Assembly: GCF_000385335.1 (NCBI RefSeq)
Contig: NZ_ARWA01000001.1
Span: 3,364,001 to 3,428,000, forward strand
Length of the DNA stretch: 64,000 bases
Source: Methyloferula stellata AR4
GTDB taxonomy: Bacteria > Pseudomonadota > Alphaproteobacteria > Rhizobiales > Beijerinckiaceae
Direction of reading: 5' to 3'
The position numbers and the translations under genes were made by a program. Position 1 is the first letter of the stretch, and the number at the start of each line of letters is the position of its first letter. A model generated the notes under the pieces. That model made no database searches, had not been told where the DNA came from, and saw only the letters and a program-made list of their open reading frames with translations. This document shows, in pieces, positions 1 through 8,432 of this stretch.

Positions 1-2811
1 AATATCCAGCCATCGATCTCGCCGACGAGCCCGACCGGCGAAATCTATCGCTATCGGATCGTCGGACCGCCGGGATTCAGCCTCACCGACCTTAAGACGC
101 TTCAGGACTGGGTCCTCGACCGCCGCTTTCGCGCCGTCCCTGGCGTCATCGATGTGACGGGCTGGGGCGGCCTCACCAAGACTTATGATGTCTCGATCGA
201 TCTCGCCAAACTCCAAAATTATGGGCTGACGCTCACGCAAGTGCTGACGGCGCTGAACAACAGCAACATCAATGTTGGCGGCGATCTCCTCTCCATCGGC
301 CCACAAAGCGCCGTCGTCCGCGGCCTCGGCTTGATCCATTCGATGGATGATATCCGCAACACAGTGCTGATTCAGAACCAGAACAACCCCGTCCTCGTCA
401 GCGATGTCGCGACCGTCACCGTCGGACATAAGCCGCGCCAGGGCATCGCCGGCATGGACAAGGACGACGACATCGTGCAGGGCATCGTGCTTCTGCGCCG
501 TGGCACGCCCACCCTGCCGACGCTGAAGCTCGTCGAAGCCGAAGTCGAAAAGATGAACACGAGCGGCATTCTGCCGCCTGGCGTTCGCATCGTGTCCTAT
601 TACGACCGCACCGATCTCATCAATGTCACGACCCATACGGTCTTGCATAATATCGTGACCGGCATCGTGCTCATCTTCCTCGTGCAATGGATTTTTCTCG
701 GCAATTTGCGCAGCGCCATTGTCGTTGCAACGACGATCCCCTTCGCCCTTTCCATTGCTTTGATCATCATGACGCTGCGCGGCGAATCCGCCAATCTGCT
801 TTCCGTCGGTGCGATCGACTTCGGGCTGATCGTGGATTGCTCTGTGCTGATGGTGGAGAATATCTTCCGTCATCTCGTCGAAAGCCGGCATCCCCGACCG
901 GGCACAAGCGGTCAGAGCAGCATGCTGCACCAGCTCCGCGACTATGGGCTCTCCGGCCGTCTTGCCATCATCCATGCGGCAGCGAGTGAAGTCGGCATAT
1001 CGATCTTCTTTTCGGCGGCGATCATCATTGCGGCCTTCGTGCCGCTCTTCGGTCTCGGCGGCATCGCCGGACATATTTTCTCGCCCATGGCGAAAACCTA
1101 TGCCTATGCCTTGCTTGGCGCGATGATCGCGACTTTCACCGTCTCGCCGGCCCTCTCCGCCCTGCTCCTGCCGCTCGATCTGGAAGACAAGGAGACTTTG
1201 CCGATCCGGATGCTTCAAGCCCTCTACCGGCCGGTCCTGCACTTCGCCGTGGCCAACCGCATGCTGACCTTGGGCATCGGCGTTTTGCTTGTGGTGACGA
1301 GCATACTTGCCGGGCGTTCGATGCAGCTCGAATTCCTGCCAAAGCTTGAGGAAGGCAATCTGTGGATCAGGGCCACCATGCCGACATCGATCTCGCTCGC
1401 GGAGGGTGATGGCTATGTCAACCGGATGCGCGCGGTTATGCTCTCGACTCCCGAGGTCATTACCGTCGTCTCGCAGCACGGCCGCCCGGACGACGGCACC
1501 GACACGGCCGGTTTCTATAATGCGGAATTCTTCGTGCCTTTGAAACCGCCGTCCGAATGGACGCGCGGCCTCAACAAGGAAGAGATCACGAAAGAGGTCA
1601 TCGACAAGCTGCAGGCCGATTTTCCAGGCGTGGACTTCAACGCCTCGCAAAACATCCAGGATAATGTCGAGGAAGCGGCCTCCGGCGTGAAAGGCGAGAA
1701 TTCGGTCAAGCTTTTCGGCAACGATCTCGAGGAGATGACAAAGACGGCCTTCAAGATCAAAGACGTTCTGAATTCCGTCGAGGGCATCACCGATCTTGCC
1801 GTTTTGACATCGCTCGGCCAGCCGACGGTGACGATCAAGGTCGACCGGGCCAAGGCCGCCCGTTATGGCCTCATGCCGGGCGACATCAATTCGACGATCC
1901 AGGCCGCGATCGGCGGACAGCCGGCGGGCGACCTTTACGAGCGAGGCAGCGACCGGCATTTCCCGATGGTGGTACGCTTGGCGCCGCAGTATCGCGGAAA
2001 CCTCGATGCCATTCGCAATATCACCGTGGGCGCGCAAGGCGCGAACGGGACCATCCAGGTGCCGCTGAGTGAAATCGCGGAAATCAAGCTGACCTCCGGC
2101 GCGGCCTATATCTATCGCGAAGGGCAGGAACGCTACATCCCCATCAAATTCAGCGTGCGCGGCCGCGATGTCGGCGGTGCCGTGCTCGAAGCGCAAAGAA
2201 AAGTCAGCGAATCAATCGTGCTTCCGGCGGGCGAGCGGCTCGTCTGGGTCGGCGAAGTCGAAAATCTTCAAGACGCGATCAAGAGCCTGATGGTTCTCGT
2301 TCCAACCAGCATCGCGTTGATCCTCATTCTGCTCTACGGCATGTTCGGCAGCATTCGCGATACCTTGCTGGCGGCAAGCGTCATTCCAATGGCGGTGGTC
2401 GGCGGCATCTTCACACTGGTCATTACCGGAACACCCTTCAGCGTGTCGGCCGCCATTGGTTTCGTCGCGCTGCTCGGTATTTCGGTCATGGATGGCGTGA
2501 TCGTTCTCTCCTATTTCCGGCGGATCATCGCAGAAGGCCGGGAACGGCATATTGCCGTCATCGAGACGGGCACGACTTTGCTGCGCCCTGTCGTCATGAC
2601 CTGCGTCGCCGCCTGCGTCGGCCTCGTGCCGGCAGCGATTTCGACCGGTATCGGTTCGCAGGTCCAGCGGCCGCTCGCTTTGGTCGTGGTCGGCGGCATT
2701 CTGCTCGCACCAATTCTGATCCTGATCATCCTGCCGGTGATGATCGACGTCTTCACCCCGGACGAATCCCATGAGCCGGTCGGCCACGTCGCACCTGAGC
2801 CGGGAGAATAG
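1..2811 (+). CDS. CzcA-type RND efflux pump, 5' truncated by window edge
   Basis: Inner-membrane proton-driven RND pump of the heavy-metal efflux type, exporting substrate through a tripartite complex. The frame is open from base 1, before the first ATG at 154, so the N-terminus (roughly the first 100 residues of a family protein of about 1040) lies outside the window. About 936 residues are present. The sequence DFGLIVDC before a VEN motif matches the charged TM4 segment of CzcA/CusA proteins, and a second hydrophobic half with the usual transmembrane bundle runs from about base 2270 to 2740. The outer-membrane partner follows on the same strand, and the membrane-fusion protein is presumably upstream. 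Metal specificity cannot be read from the sequence. Confidence 0.9.
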   Translation, partial: NIQPSISPTSPTGEIYRYRIVGPPGFSLTDLKTLQDWVLDRRFRAVPGVIDVTGWGGLTKTYDVSIDLAKLQNYGLTLTQVLTALNNSNINVGGDLLSIGPQSAVVRGLGLIHSMDDIRNTVLIQNQNNPVLVSDVATVTVGHKPRQGIAGMDKDDDIVQGIVLLRRGTPTLPTLKLVEAEVEKMNTSGILPPGVRIVSYYDRTDLINVTTHTVLHNIVTGIVLIFLVQWIFLGNLRSAIVVATTIPFALSIALIIMTLRGESANLLSVGAIDFGLIVDCSVLMVENIFRHLVESRHPRPGTSGQSSMLHQLRDYGLSGRLAIIHAAASEVGISIFFSAAIIIAAFVPLFGLGGIAGHIFSPMAKTYAYALLGAMIATFTVSPALSALLLPLDLEDKETLPIRMLQALYRPVLHFAVANRMLTLGIGVLLVVTSILAGRSMQLEFLPKLEEGNLWIRATMPTSISLAEGDGYVNRMRAVMLSTPEVITVVSQHGRPDDGTDTAGFYNAEFFVPLKPPSEWTRGLNKEEITKEVIDKLQADFPGVDFNASQNIQDNVEEAASGVKGENSVKLFGNDLEEMTKTAFKIKDVLNSVEGITDLAVLTSLGQPTVTIKVDRAKAARYGLMPGDINSTIQAAIGGQPAGDLYERGSDRHFPMVVRLAPQYRGNLDAIRNITVGAQGANGTIQVPLSEIAEIKLTSGAAYIYREGQERYIPIKFSVRGRDVGGAVLEAQRKVSESIVLPAGERLVWVGEVENLQDAIKSLMVLVPTSIALILILLYGMFGSIRDTLLAASVIPMAVVGGIFTLVITGTPFSVSAAIGFVALLGISVMDGVIVLSYFRRIIAEGRERHIAVIETGTTLLRPVVMTCVAACVGLVPAAISTGIGSQVQRPLALVVVGGILLAPILILIILPVMIDVFTPDESHEPVGHVAPEPGE

Positions 2812-2813
2812 TG

Positions 2814-2975
2814 ATGTACCGGCGCACCACGGACCCAAGAAACGCCGCTTCCGGCGAAGAATTTTATGACAAAATCCGCCCGGCGGTTACGATCCGGCCG
2901 TCGGCGTATGGCGTCCCGCGGAGCGGGCTCGAACTCTCCGGCCTCCACAAGGCTGTTCGCAGGCCGGGGGCGTGA
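2814..2975 (+). CDS. small hypothetical protein between pump and channel genes
   Basis: An ATG two bases after the pump stop opens a 53-residue frame (starts MYRRTTDPRN, ends VRRPGA). It stops two bases before the ATG of the channel gene and fills the gap almost exactly, as expected for a translationally coupled gene. The product is basic and has no membrane segment or recognisable motif. It could be a real small protein or a by-product of a short spacer in GC-rich DNA. No family is recognised. Confidence 0.35.
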   Translation: MYRRTTDPRNAASGEEFYDKIRPAVTIRPSAYGVPRSGLELSGLHKAVRRPGA

Positions 2976-2977
2976 CC

Positions 2978-4486
2978 ATGAAAAAGCGACTGCGGATCGC
3001 GCCAGGACCGCTTCCGCTCGTTTTGAGCCTGCTATCGGGCTGCGCGCTCGGCCCCGATTATGTGGCGCCGACGGCGCCGGAGACGGCCGGCTATACGCCG
3101 GAAAAGCTAGGCGCGACCGCCGCGAGCGACAGGCCTGAAAGCAAGTCGCAGAATTTCGTCGACGATCTCGATATTCCCGGCCAATGGTGGACGACGTTTC
3201 GTTCGCGCCAGCTGAACGATCTGATCGAGACCGCGATGCGGCAGAATCCCGACTTGCAAGCCGCGCAAGCCGGCTTGCGCAATGCGCGCGAATTGTCCGT
3301 CGCGCAAAGAGGGCTTTTCTATCCGCAAGCCAGCGCCGGCTATAATACGACGGCCGGTAAGGTCGGCGAGGACGTCGCCTCCCCGCTCGCCTCGAACCAA
3401 GTTTTCTACAGCCTGAACACGGCAAGCGTGACGGTCGCCTATACACCGGACGTCTGGGGTCTGAACCAGCGCCAGGTCGAATCGGTCGAAGCGCAAGCCG
3501 AGATGCAGCGCTATCAGCTCGAAGCCGCCTATCTGACGCTGACCTCCAATCTGGTCCTGGCGGCCGTGCAAGAAGCCTCATTGCGAGGCCAGATCGCCGC
3601 GACGAAACGGATCATCGCGATCGAGAAAGAATTGCTCGATCTTTTGCGCCGTCAGAAGGACTTGGGGCAAATCTCCAATGCCGATGTCTTGGCGCAGGAG
3701 GCAGCGCTCGCGCAGGCCGAGGAGACCCTGCCGCCGCTGGATAAGCAATTGGCCGTGCAGCGCGATCTTCTGACCGCGCTCGCCGGGCAATTGCCGCAAA
3801 ATCAGATCGGGCAGAAATTCGATTTCGCGTCGTTTCATCTGCCGCGCGAACTGCCGCTGTCCCTGCCCTCGAAACTCGTCGAGCACAGGCCCGACGTCAA
3901 AGCGGCGGAATCCAATCTTCATTCGACGAGCGCGGCCATAGGCGTTGCCGTTGCCAATCGCCTGCCCGTCCTCAATCTCTCGGCGGAATTCGGATCAAGC
4001 CCAGCCAATTGGTCCCGGTTTTTCGAGCCTCAAACCCTGTTCTACACCCTGATCGGCAGCGCCGCGCAATCGGTCTTCGATGGCGGGACGCTTCTTCATA
4101 AGCAGCGCGCCGCCGAAGCCGCATACCAACAAGCCGAGGCGCAATATCGCTCGACCGTGATCACTGCGTTTCAAAATGTCGCCGATTGCCTTCGCGCCTT
4201 GCAAGCCGATGCGCGCACGCTCAAAGCCGCGATCTATGCCGAAACGGCCGCGCAGAAGAGCCTCGACCTGACGAGCCAGCAGCTCCACCTCGGGCAGGTC
4301 AACTATCTTGCTCTGTTGAACGCCCAGCAAACCTATCTGCAAGCCGCGATCACCCGCGTTCAGGCGCAGGCCAATCGCTATGCCGACACGGCGGCGCTTT
4401 TCCAGGCACTCGGCGGCGGCTGGTGGAACCGTTTGGACGTCGCGGCAAAGGCCGATGCCAACGACGATCTGCTCGGCATCCGTTAA
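2978..4486 (+). CDS. outer-membrane efflux lipoprotein, NodT/OprM family
   Basis: TolC-like outer-membrane channel that completes the RND pump encoded just upstream. The N-terminus is a lipoprotein signal (LSLLSGC), with acylation expected at the Cys, followed by the ALGPDYVAP motif found in nearly all members of this family. The rest shows two repeats of long alpha-helical, Gln/Ala-rich segments typical of the periplasmic barrel. The length of 502 residues is normal. The ATG at 2978 is preferred over the in-frame GTG two codons earlier because it puts the basic n-region (MKKRLRIA) directly before the hydrophobic stretch. Confidence 0.92.
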   Translation: MKKRLRIAPGPLPLVLSLLSGCALGPDYVAPTAPETAGYTPEKLGATAASDRPESKSQNFVDDLDIPGQWWTTFRSRQLNDLIETAMRQNPDLQAAQAGLRNARELSVAQRGLFYPQASAGYNTTAGKVGEDVASPLASNQVFYSLNTASVTVAYTPDVWGLNQRQVESVEAQAEMQRYQLEAAYLTLTSNLVLAAVQEASLRGQIAATKRIIAIEKELLDLLRRQKDLGQISNADVLAQEAALAQAEETLPPLDKQLAVQRDLLTALAGQLPQNQIGQKFDFASFHLPRELPLSLPSKLVEHRPDVKAAESNLHSTSAAIGVAVANRLPVLNLSAEFGSSPANWSRFFEPQTLFYTLIGSAAQSVFDGGTLLHKQRAAEAAYQQAEAQYRSTVITAFQNVADCLRALQADARTLKAAIYAETAAQKSLDLTSQQLHLGQVNYLALLNAQQTYLQAAITRVQAQANRYADTAALFQALGGGWWNRLDVAAKADANDDLLGIR

Positions 4487-4592
4487 AAGCGGGCAGCGGC
4501 CGGCCACGCTCGCAACGTGCGATGGAACACGCCCTATCGGTGGCACCTATGCCATCTACGAGGGGGGCCCATCAGCGGATGCGAGATTTGGC

Positions 4593-4919
4593 ATGTCCCA
4601 CATTCTGATACAAACCGAAGACCGTCTCGTCGTTAAACTGAGTTCGACGCTCAGTCTGACGTCCGCGCTTTTTACGTTGGACCGTTCCACGCGACGCGTT
4701 CATATCGAGAAAACGAGTTTCCTCACGCCTGCCGAGCCGCTCGACATCGCCTTCTCCGACATCTCCTCGATCGAGGACGGCTCGTACCCCGAGGAAAATG
4801 TCACAGATCACGCGATCCATTTCGAGCTTCAATCGGGCGGCCGAAGACTGATCCGCGGCGGCGACGAGACCACGACGGCAGACGCAGCCGCCCGCATGCA
4901 AGACTTCCTGCACATGTAG
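4593..4919 (+). CDS. conserved hypothetical protein, 108 aa
   Basis: Soluble 108-residue protein with no signal peptide or membrane segment. The frame extends upstream into the channel gene, but the ATG at 4593 (MSHILIQTED) is the first start outside that gene. It is rich in acidic and beta-prone segments (LVVKLSSTLSL, HFELQSGGRRLI), suggesting a small beta fold. It is followed by a tandem palindromic repeat. I do not recognise the family; coding is supported by the regular codon pattern and by the absence of a competing frame. Confidence 0.6.
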   Translation: MSHILIQTEDRLVVKLSSTLSLTSALFTLDRSTRRVHIEKTSFLTPAEPLDIAFSDISSIEDGSYPEENVTDHAIHFELQSGGRRLIRGGDETTTADAAARMQDFLHM

Positions 4920-4947
4920 CAGCTCTATCTATTCGGATCGTTCAGCA

Positions 4948-5099
4948 GCATCCGATCCGAAAAGTCTGCACCTTTTCGGGATGCTCGCTCTTCGCTTGCC
5001 GCATCATCTGATCCGAAAACTCTCCAACTTTTCGGGATGATCGCTCTTCACTTGCCGCATCATCTCATCCGAAAAGTCTGCAACTTTTCGGGATGATGC
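4948..5099. repeat. three tandem copies of a dispersed palindromic (REP-like) repeat
   Basis: Three imperfect copies begin at 4948, 5001 and 5057, with periods of 53 and 56 bases. Each has outer arms GCATCAT/ATGATGC and inner arms CCGAAAA/TTTTCGG around a short loop, so each can fold into a hairpin. The linker TCGCTCTTC-CTTGCC between copies is also repeated. A single solo copy lies at 53122-53164. The array fills the gap between two convergent genes and its last base touches the ribBX stop codon. Confidence 0.85.
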
Positions 5100-6391
5100 T
5101 AGTCCAACGGCTCCCAGGCTGCGATTTCGATCCCGAAACCCGACAGGCCGACATAATTCATCGCATGTGCCGACCGCAGCCGGATCGAGGAGACGCCGAG
5201 ATCGCGCAGGATCTGCGCGCCGAGGCCGACCTCACGCCATTGTTTCGTCCGCAAGGCTTCGGACGAGTCCGCATTGTCGAGCTTCGGCACATTGACCGGC
5301 ACGCCAGCCGTTCCATCGCGCAGATAGATGAAGACGCCGCGGCCTTCCTGTTTGAATTGCGCAAAGGTCTTGCGGATATTCGCGCCGCCGGTGATGACGT
5401 CCGCGATCAGATCGACGCGATGCAGCCGCGCTGGCATGTTGCGCCCATCGCCGATCTCGCCTTGCACGAAGGCGAAATGCTGGACGGGGTCGTAGGGCGT
5501 GACATAGGCATAGCCGAGAAGCGGCCCGCTCGGCCCCTCGACCGCGAATGTGCCGACACGCTCGACGAGTTTCTCGCGCGCCTGCCTGTAAGCGATGATG
5601 TCCGCCACCGAAATGCGTTTCAGGCGGTGCTGCGCGGCAAAGGCCTCGATCTGCTCGCCGACCATCACCGTGCCGTCGTCATTGGCGAGTTCGCAGATGA
5701 CGCCGACCGGCGGCAGGCCGGCAAGACGGCAGAGATCGACGGCGGCCTCCGTATGGCCGGAGCGCATCAGCACGCCGCCATCGCGCGCGATCAGGGGAAA
5801 GACATGCCCCGGCCGCACGAAATCGCTGGCGCCCATATTGCCATTGCCGAGCGCGCGCACCGTATTCGATCTCTGCTCGGCCGAGATGCCCGTGGTCAGG
5901 CCGTGGCGCACATCGACCGAGACCGTGAAGGCCGTGCCATGCGGCGCATCATTCGCCGCAACCATCGGCTGCAGATGCAGGCGCTGCGCATCCTGCGCCG
6001 TCATGGGGGCGCAGACGATGCCGCAACAATTGCGGATGATGAAGGCCATTTTTTCGGGCGTGCAGAGCGATGCGGCGCAGATCAGATCGCCTTCGTTTTC
6101 GCGGTCGTCATCGTCCGTGACGACGACGATCTCGCCGCGGGCGATGGCCTGGATGGCCTCGGTGACGGAATTGGGCATAGCGGTCATCTCCTTCGACGCG
6201 CTCAAACTTAAGAAATCATTCGGCGTGACCGCGCCCTGGGTTTCGCGCAAAATGACGAGCGCGGTCTCGCGCGAGACCCAGGCATCGTCTTGATTGCAGA
6301 TCTGCGAAATGGCGCCTTTGGAAAGGCCAACCCGCCGGGCAAAATCCGTCCGGCTCACGTTATTTTGCTGCAGCCATGCACCGAGTTTCAT
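5099..6391 (-). CDS. ribB: HTH-domain / DHBP synthase / degenerate GTP cyclohydrolase II fusion (RibBX type)
   Basis: Makes 3,4-dihydroxy-2-butanone 4-phosphate from ribulose 5-phosphate for riboflavin synthesis. Residues 1-60 form a Cro/YdaS-like helix-turn-helix (FARRVGLSKGAISQI). Residues 72-280 are RibB with the acidic motif DDRENEGD and the RPGHVFPL and SGHTEAAVDL active-site segments. Residues 285-430 resemble RibA, but the zinc-cysteine motif (normally FGSLRCDCG) is replaced by DVITGGANIRKT at 331-342, so cyclohydrolase activity should be absent. Such RibB-RibX proteins are known in alphaproteobacteria. An in-frame ATG at 6178 (residue 72) has AAGGAG nine bases upstream, so a form without the HTH could also be made. 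A palindrome lies just upstream of the first ATG. Confidence 0.93.
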   Translation of the reverse strand: MKLGAWLQQNNVSRTDFARRVGLSKGAISQICNQDDAWVSRETALVILRETQGAVTPNDFLSLSASKEMTAMPNSVTEAIQAIARGEIVVVTDDDDRENEGDLICAASLCTPEKMAFIIRNCCGIVCAPMTAQDAQRLHLQPMVAANDAPHGTAFTVSVDVRHGLTTGISAEQRSNTVRALGNGNMGASDFVRPGHVFPLIARDGGVLMRSGHTEAAVDLCRLAGLPPVGVICELANDDGTVMVGEQIEAFAAQHRLKRISVADIIAYRQAREKLVERVGTFAVEGPSGPLLGYAYVTPYDPVQHFAFVQGEIGDGRNMPARLHRVDLIADVITGGANIRKTFAQFKQEGRGVFIYLRDGTAGVPVNVPKLDNADSSEALRTKQWREVGLGAQILRDLGVSSIRLRSAHAMNYVGLSGFGIEIAAWEPLD

Positions 6392-6417
6392 AAAGATGAT
6401 CTAGGATCGGCCTCTGG

Positions 6418-6432
6418 TTTAGTCAAACTAAA
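6418..6432. promoter_or_regulatory. perfect 15-bp palindrome, candidate operator between divergent genes
   Basis: TTTAGT and ACTAAA arms are separated by CAA, in the 48-base gap between the HTH-ribBX start (6391, minus) and the DUF2233 gene (6440, plus). Its position, size and AT content suit a dimeric HTH regulator. The HTH domain encoded by ribBX itself is the obvious candidate, which would make the enzyme autoregulatory; this is inference from position alone. Confidence 0.45.
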
Positions 6433-6439
6433 TCCCCGA

Positions 6440-7219
6440 ATGGGCATCATGTTCAAGTTTAGCAAACTCCTGGCTGCGCTCGCATCCATCACATTGATTT
6501 CACTTGGCCTACTGGCTCCGGCATGGGCGGCACCCGCTCAAGCCTGCCGCCCGCTCGTCGAGAATGGCAGCCGCTACACGGTCTGCACTTACGATGCCAG
6601 AACCGACAAGCTCCAGCTTTTCTGGCGCGACCCGGGCGGCAAACCTTATGGCGGCTACGACACGCTGGCCTCAAGCCTGAAACAGGTCGGCAAGACCCTC
6701 GCCTTCGCGATGAATGCCGGGATGTATCACCCGGATTCCTCGCCGGTCGGGCTTTACATCGAAGAGGGGCGTCAGATCATCCCGGCCAATACGCGGTCCG
6801 GCGCCGGCAATTTTCATTTGAAGCCGAACGGGATTTTCTACTTCGGCCGCGGCGGCGCAGGCGTGATGGAGACCGAGCGCTTCTTGAAGTCCGGCATCGC
6901 CGCCGATTATGCGACGCAGTCCGGCCCCATGCTCGTCATCAATGGCGCTATCCATCCGAAGATCGAGCCGACCGGCACATCGGAGAAAATCCGCAACGGC
7001 GTCGGCGTGAAAGATGGGCACATCATCATCTTTGCGATCTCCGACGAACCTGTGACCTTCTATAAATTTGCGAGCCTATTTCGCGACACGTTCAATTGTC
7101 CCAACGCGCTCTTCCTCGACGGATCGATCTCGAGCCTTTACGCGCCGTCGCTCGGCCGCGCCGACCGCTGGCAGCCGGTGGGTCCGATCGTGGGGGTCGT
7201 CGAGAACGCCGGGCGGTGA
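6440..7219 (+). CDS. exported DUF2233 (phosphodiester glycosidase-like) protein
   Basis: Predicted secreted protein of 259 residues. The N-terminus (FKFSKLLAALASITLISL, then AWA-A) is a Sec signal peptide cleaved near residue 31. The mature part carries family motifs: FAMNAGMYHPD, GLYIEEG, NFHLKPNGIF, ATQSGPMLV and LFLDGSISSLY. DUF2233/NAGPA-type proteins include enzymes that hydrolyse phosphodiester-linked sugars. ATG 6440 was chosen because upstream in-frame codons lie inside the divergent ribBX gene; ATG 6449 is an alternative three codons later. The substrate is unknown. Confidence 0.82.
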   Translation: MGIMFKFSKLLAALASITLISLGLLAPAWAAPAQACRPLVENGSRYTVCTYDARTDKLQLFWRDPGGKPYGGYDTLASSLKQVGKTLAFAMNAGMYHPDSSPVGLYIEEGRQIIPANTRSGAGNFHLKPNGIFYFGRGGAGVMETERFLKSGIAADYATQSGPMLVINGAIHPKIEPTGTSEKIRNGVGVKDGHIIIFAISDEPVTFYKFASLFRDTFNCPNALFLDGSISSLYAPSLGRADRWQPVGPIVGVVENAGR

Positions 7220-7312
7220 GAGGCGGATGGATCGAGGCGTCGCTGCAGAAATTTCAGCTGTGTTGAGCGCGAAAGCGCCCGACGAGGATTCCTTTTGTCA
7301 ATCGCTTCAAGC

Positions 7313-8194
7313 CTATTTGACCCCAACCACGCACAATCCAGCCAAGCCGCGTATAATCCGTAGGTGTCGCAGTTTCCGCCGAAGGGATTGGGGAAGAGAC
7401 GTCATAATCTTATCGAACAGACGGCCGAACCAAAAAGGAATTTGAATTTCGCGTCCCCCGCCGGACGCAAATAGCCACACCTTGCGGAATCCAGATTGCT
7501 TGAATGCGGTAACGATGGACGCATAGTCATATTCTTTGAGATGAAAGCCGGTTGCTACATCATCAAAATAGCCGCTCACATCATGCGGCCCGGTCACCCG
7601 GCTCGGCGTGTTACAGCGATACAATCCGCCTGGCCGTAAGATCCGCAAAACCTCCTTCATTTGCGCGATCATGTCGTCAGGATGCAGATGCTCCATGAAT
7701 TGGTCTGAATAGACGAAATCCACCGATTCATCAGGAAGCGGGATCAATATGCCGTCGCATTTTAGATATCGAAAATTCTTCGGCGCTTTGCCATAATCAA
7801 TGACGACATCCTGGACATCGGTGGCGTAGGCGATCCGTACATGCGGCGCCACCATGTAGCTAAGCGTCCCGTCGTTAGCCGCGACCTCCAAGAAGTCGGT
7901 TTGAGGATTGATATAGCGACGGAAAGACTTCAATCGAATCGAATTACGCTCGTCGCGAGCCCTTTCGTGGAGTTCGCGGGCCGTGTCACTTTCGCCTTGC
8001 TCGGCGGACATGACCTCATAGAACTCGCGATAAACATCAATATAAAGTTGAGGCCGTTCCTCCGCGGAAGCGGTGCGCAATTTATCAGACAAGCGGCGCT
8101 CAAAAACATATGCATCAACGATATCTTGATCGGAGCGCTGATCATTGCCGCGCCTGCGTATCAGCATCGCGTCGCTTTGAAATTTATGGGTCAT
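7313..8194 (-). CDS. class I SAM-dependent methyltransferase
   Basis: Rossmann-type methyltransferase of about 293 residues. Motif I is the weak form DFLEVAANDG, followed by an acidic strand end (YATDVQDVV), the LPDESVDFVYS motif and LRPGGLYRCNTPS, all typical of Methyltransf_11 enzymes. HxxP-like DQFMEHLHPDD suggests a natural-product or cell-surface sugar methyltransferase. A GTG start at 8227 would add 11 residues; ATG 8194 is preferred because of the purine-rich GGGGTTCGGG before it. It is divergent from the GH10 gene and its substrate is unknown. Confidence 0.82.
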   Translation of the reverse strand: MTHKFQSDAMLIRRRGNDQRSDQDIVDAYVFERRLSDKLRTASAEERPQLYIDVYREFYEVMSAEQGESDTARELHERARDERNSIRLKSFRRYINPQTDFLEVAANDGTLSYMVAPHVRIAYATDVQDVVIDYGKAPKNFRYLKCDGILIPLPDESVDFVYSDQFMEHLHPDDMIAQMKEVLRILRPGGLYRCNTPSRVTGPHDVSGYFDDVATGFHLKEYDYASIVTAFKQSGFRKVWLFASGGGREIQIPFWFGRLFDKIMTSLPQSLRRKLRHLRIIRGLAGLCVVGVK

Positions 8195-8432
8195 CCCGAA
8201 CCCCAACAACTGGGCGGAACGTGTCACAAAATCGATGACCGGTCTAATGATTTTGAGCTACATACTTAACTCAACTTACATTCTGAGCGGCATTTTTTGT
8301 CGCTATAAACTGGGTAGAAGATTGTGCTTTTTAATAAGAGCCAAATTCATCTGTCGGTTGCTTCGCCCAAGCTAACAGCATCGATCTGGAATAGGCCGCA
8401 TATCGAGGCTTCGGCTGGGAGGAGCGAAGTGC

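Noticed and set aside
7220-7312. Small GCGC-GAAA-GCGC hairpin near 7265 as terminator
   Set aside because: Stem too short and no T-run; could occur by chance.
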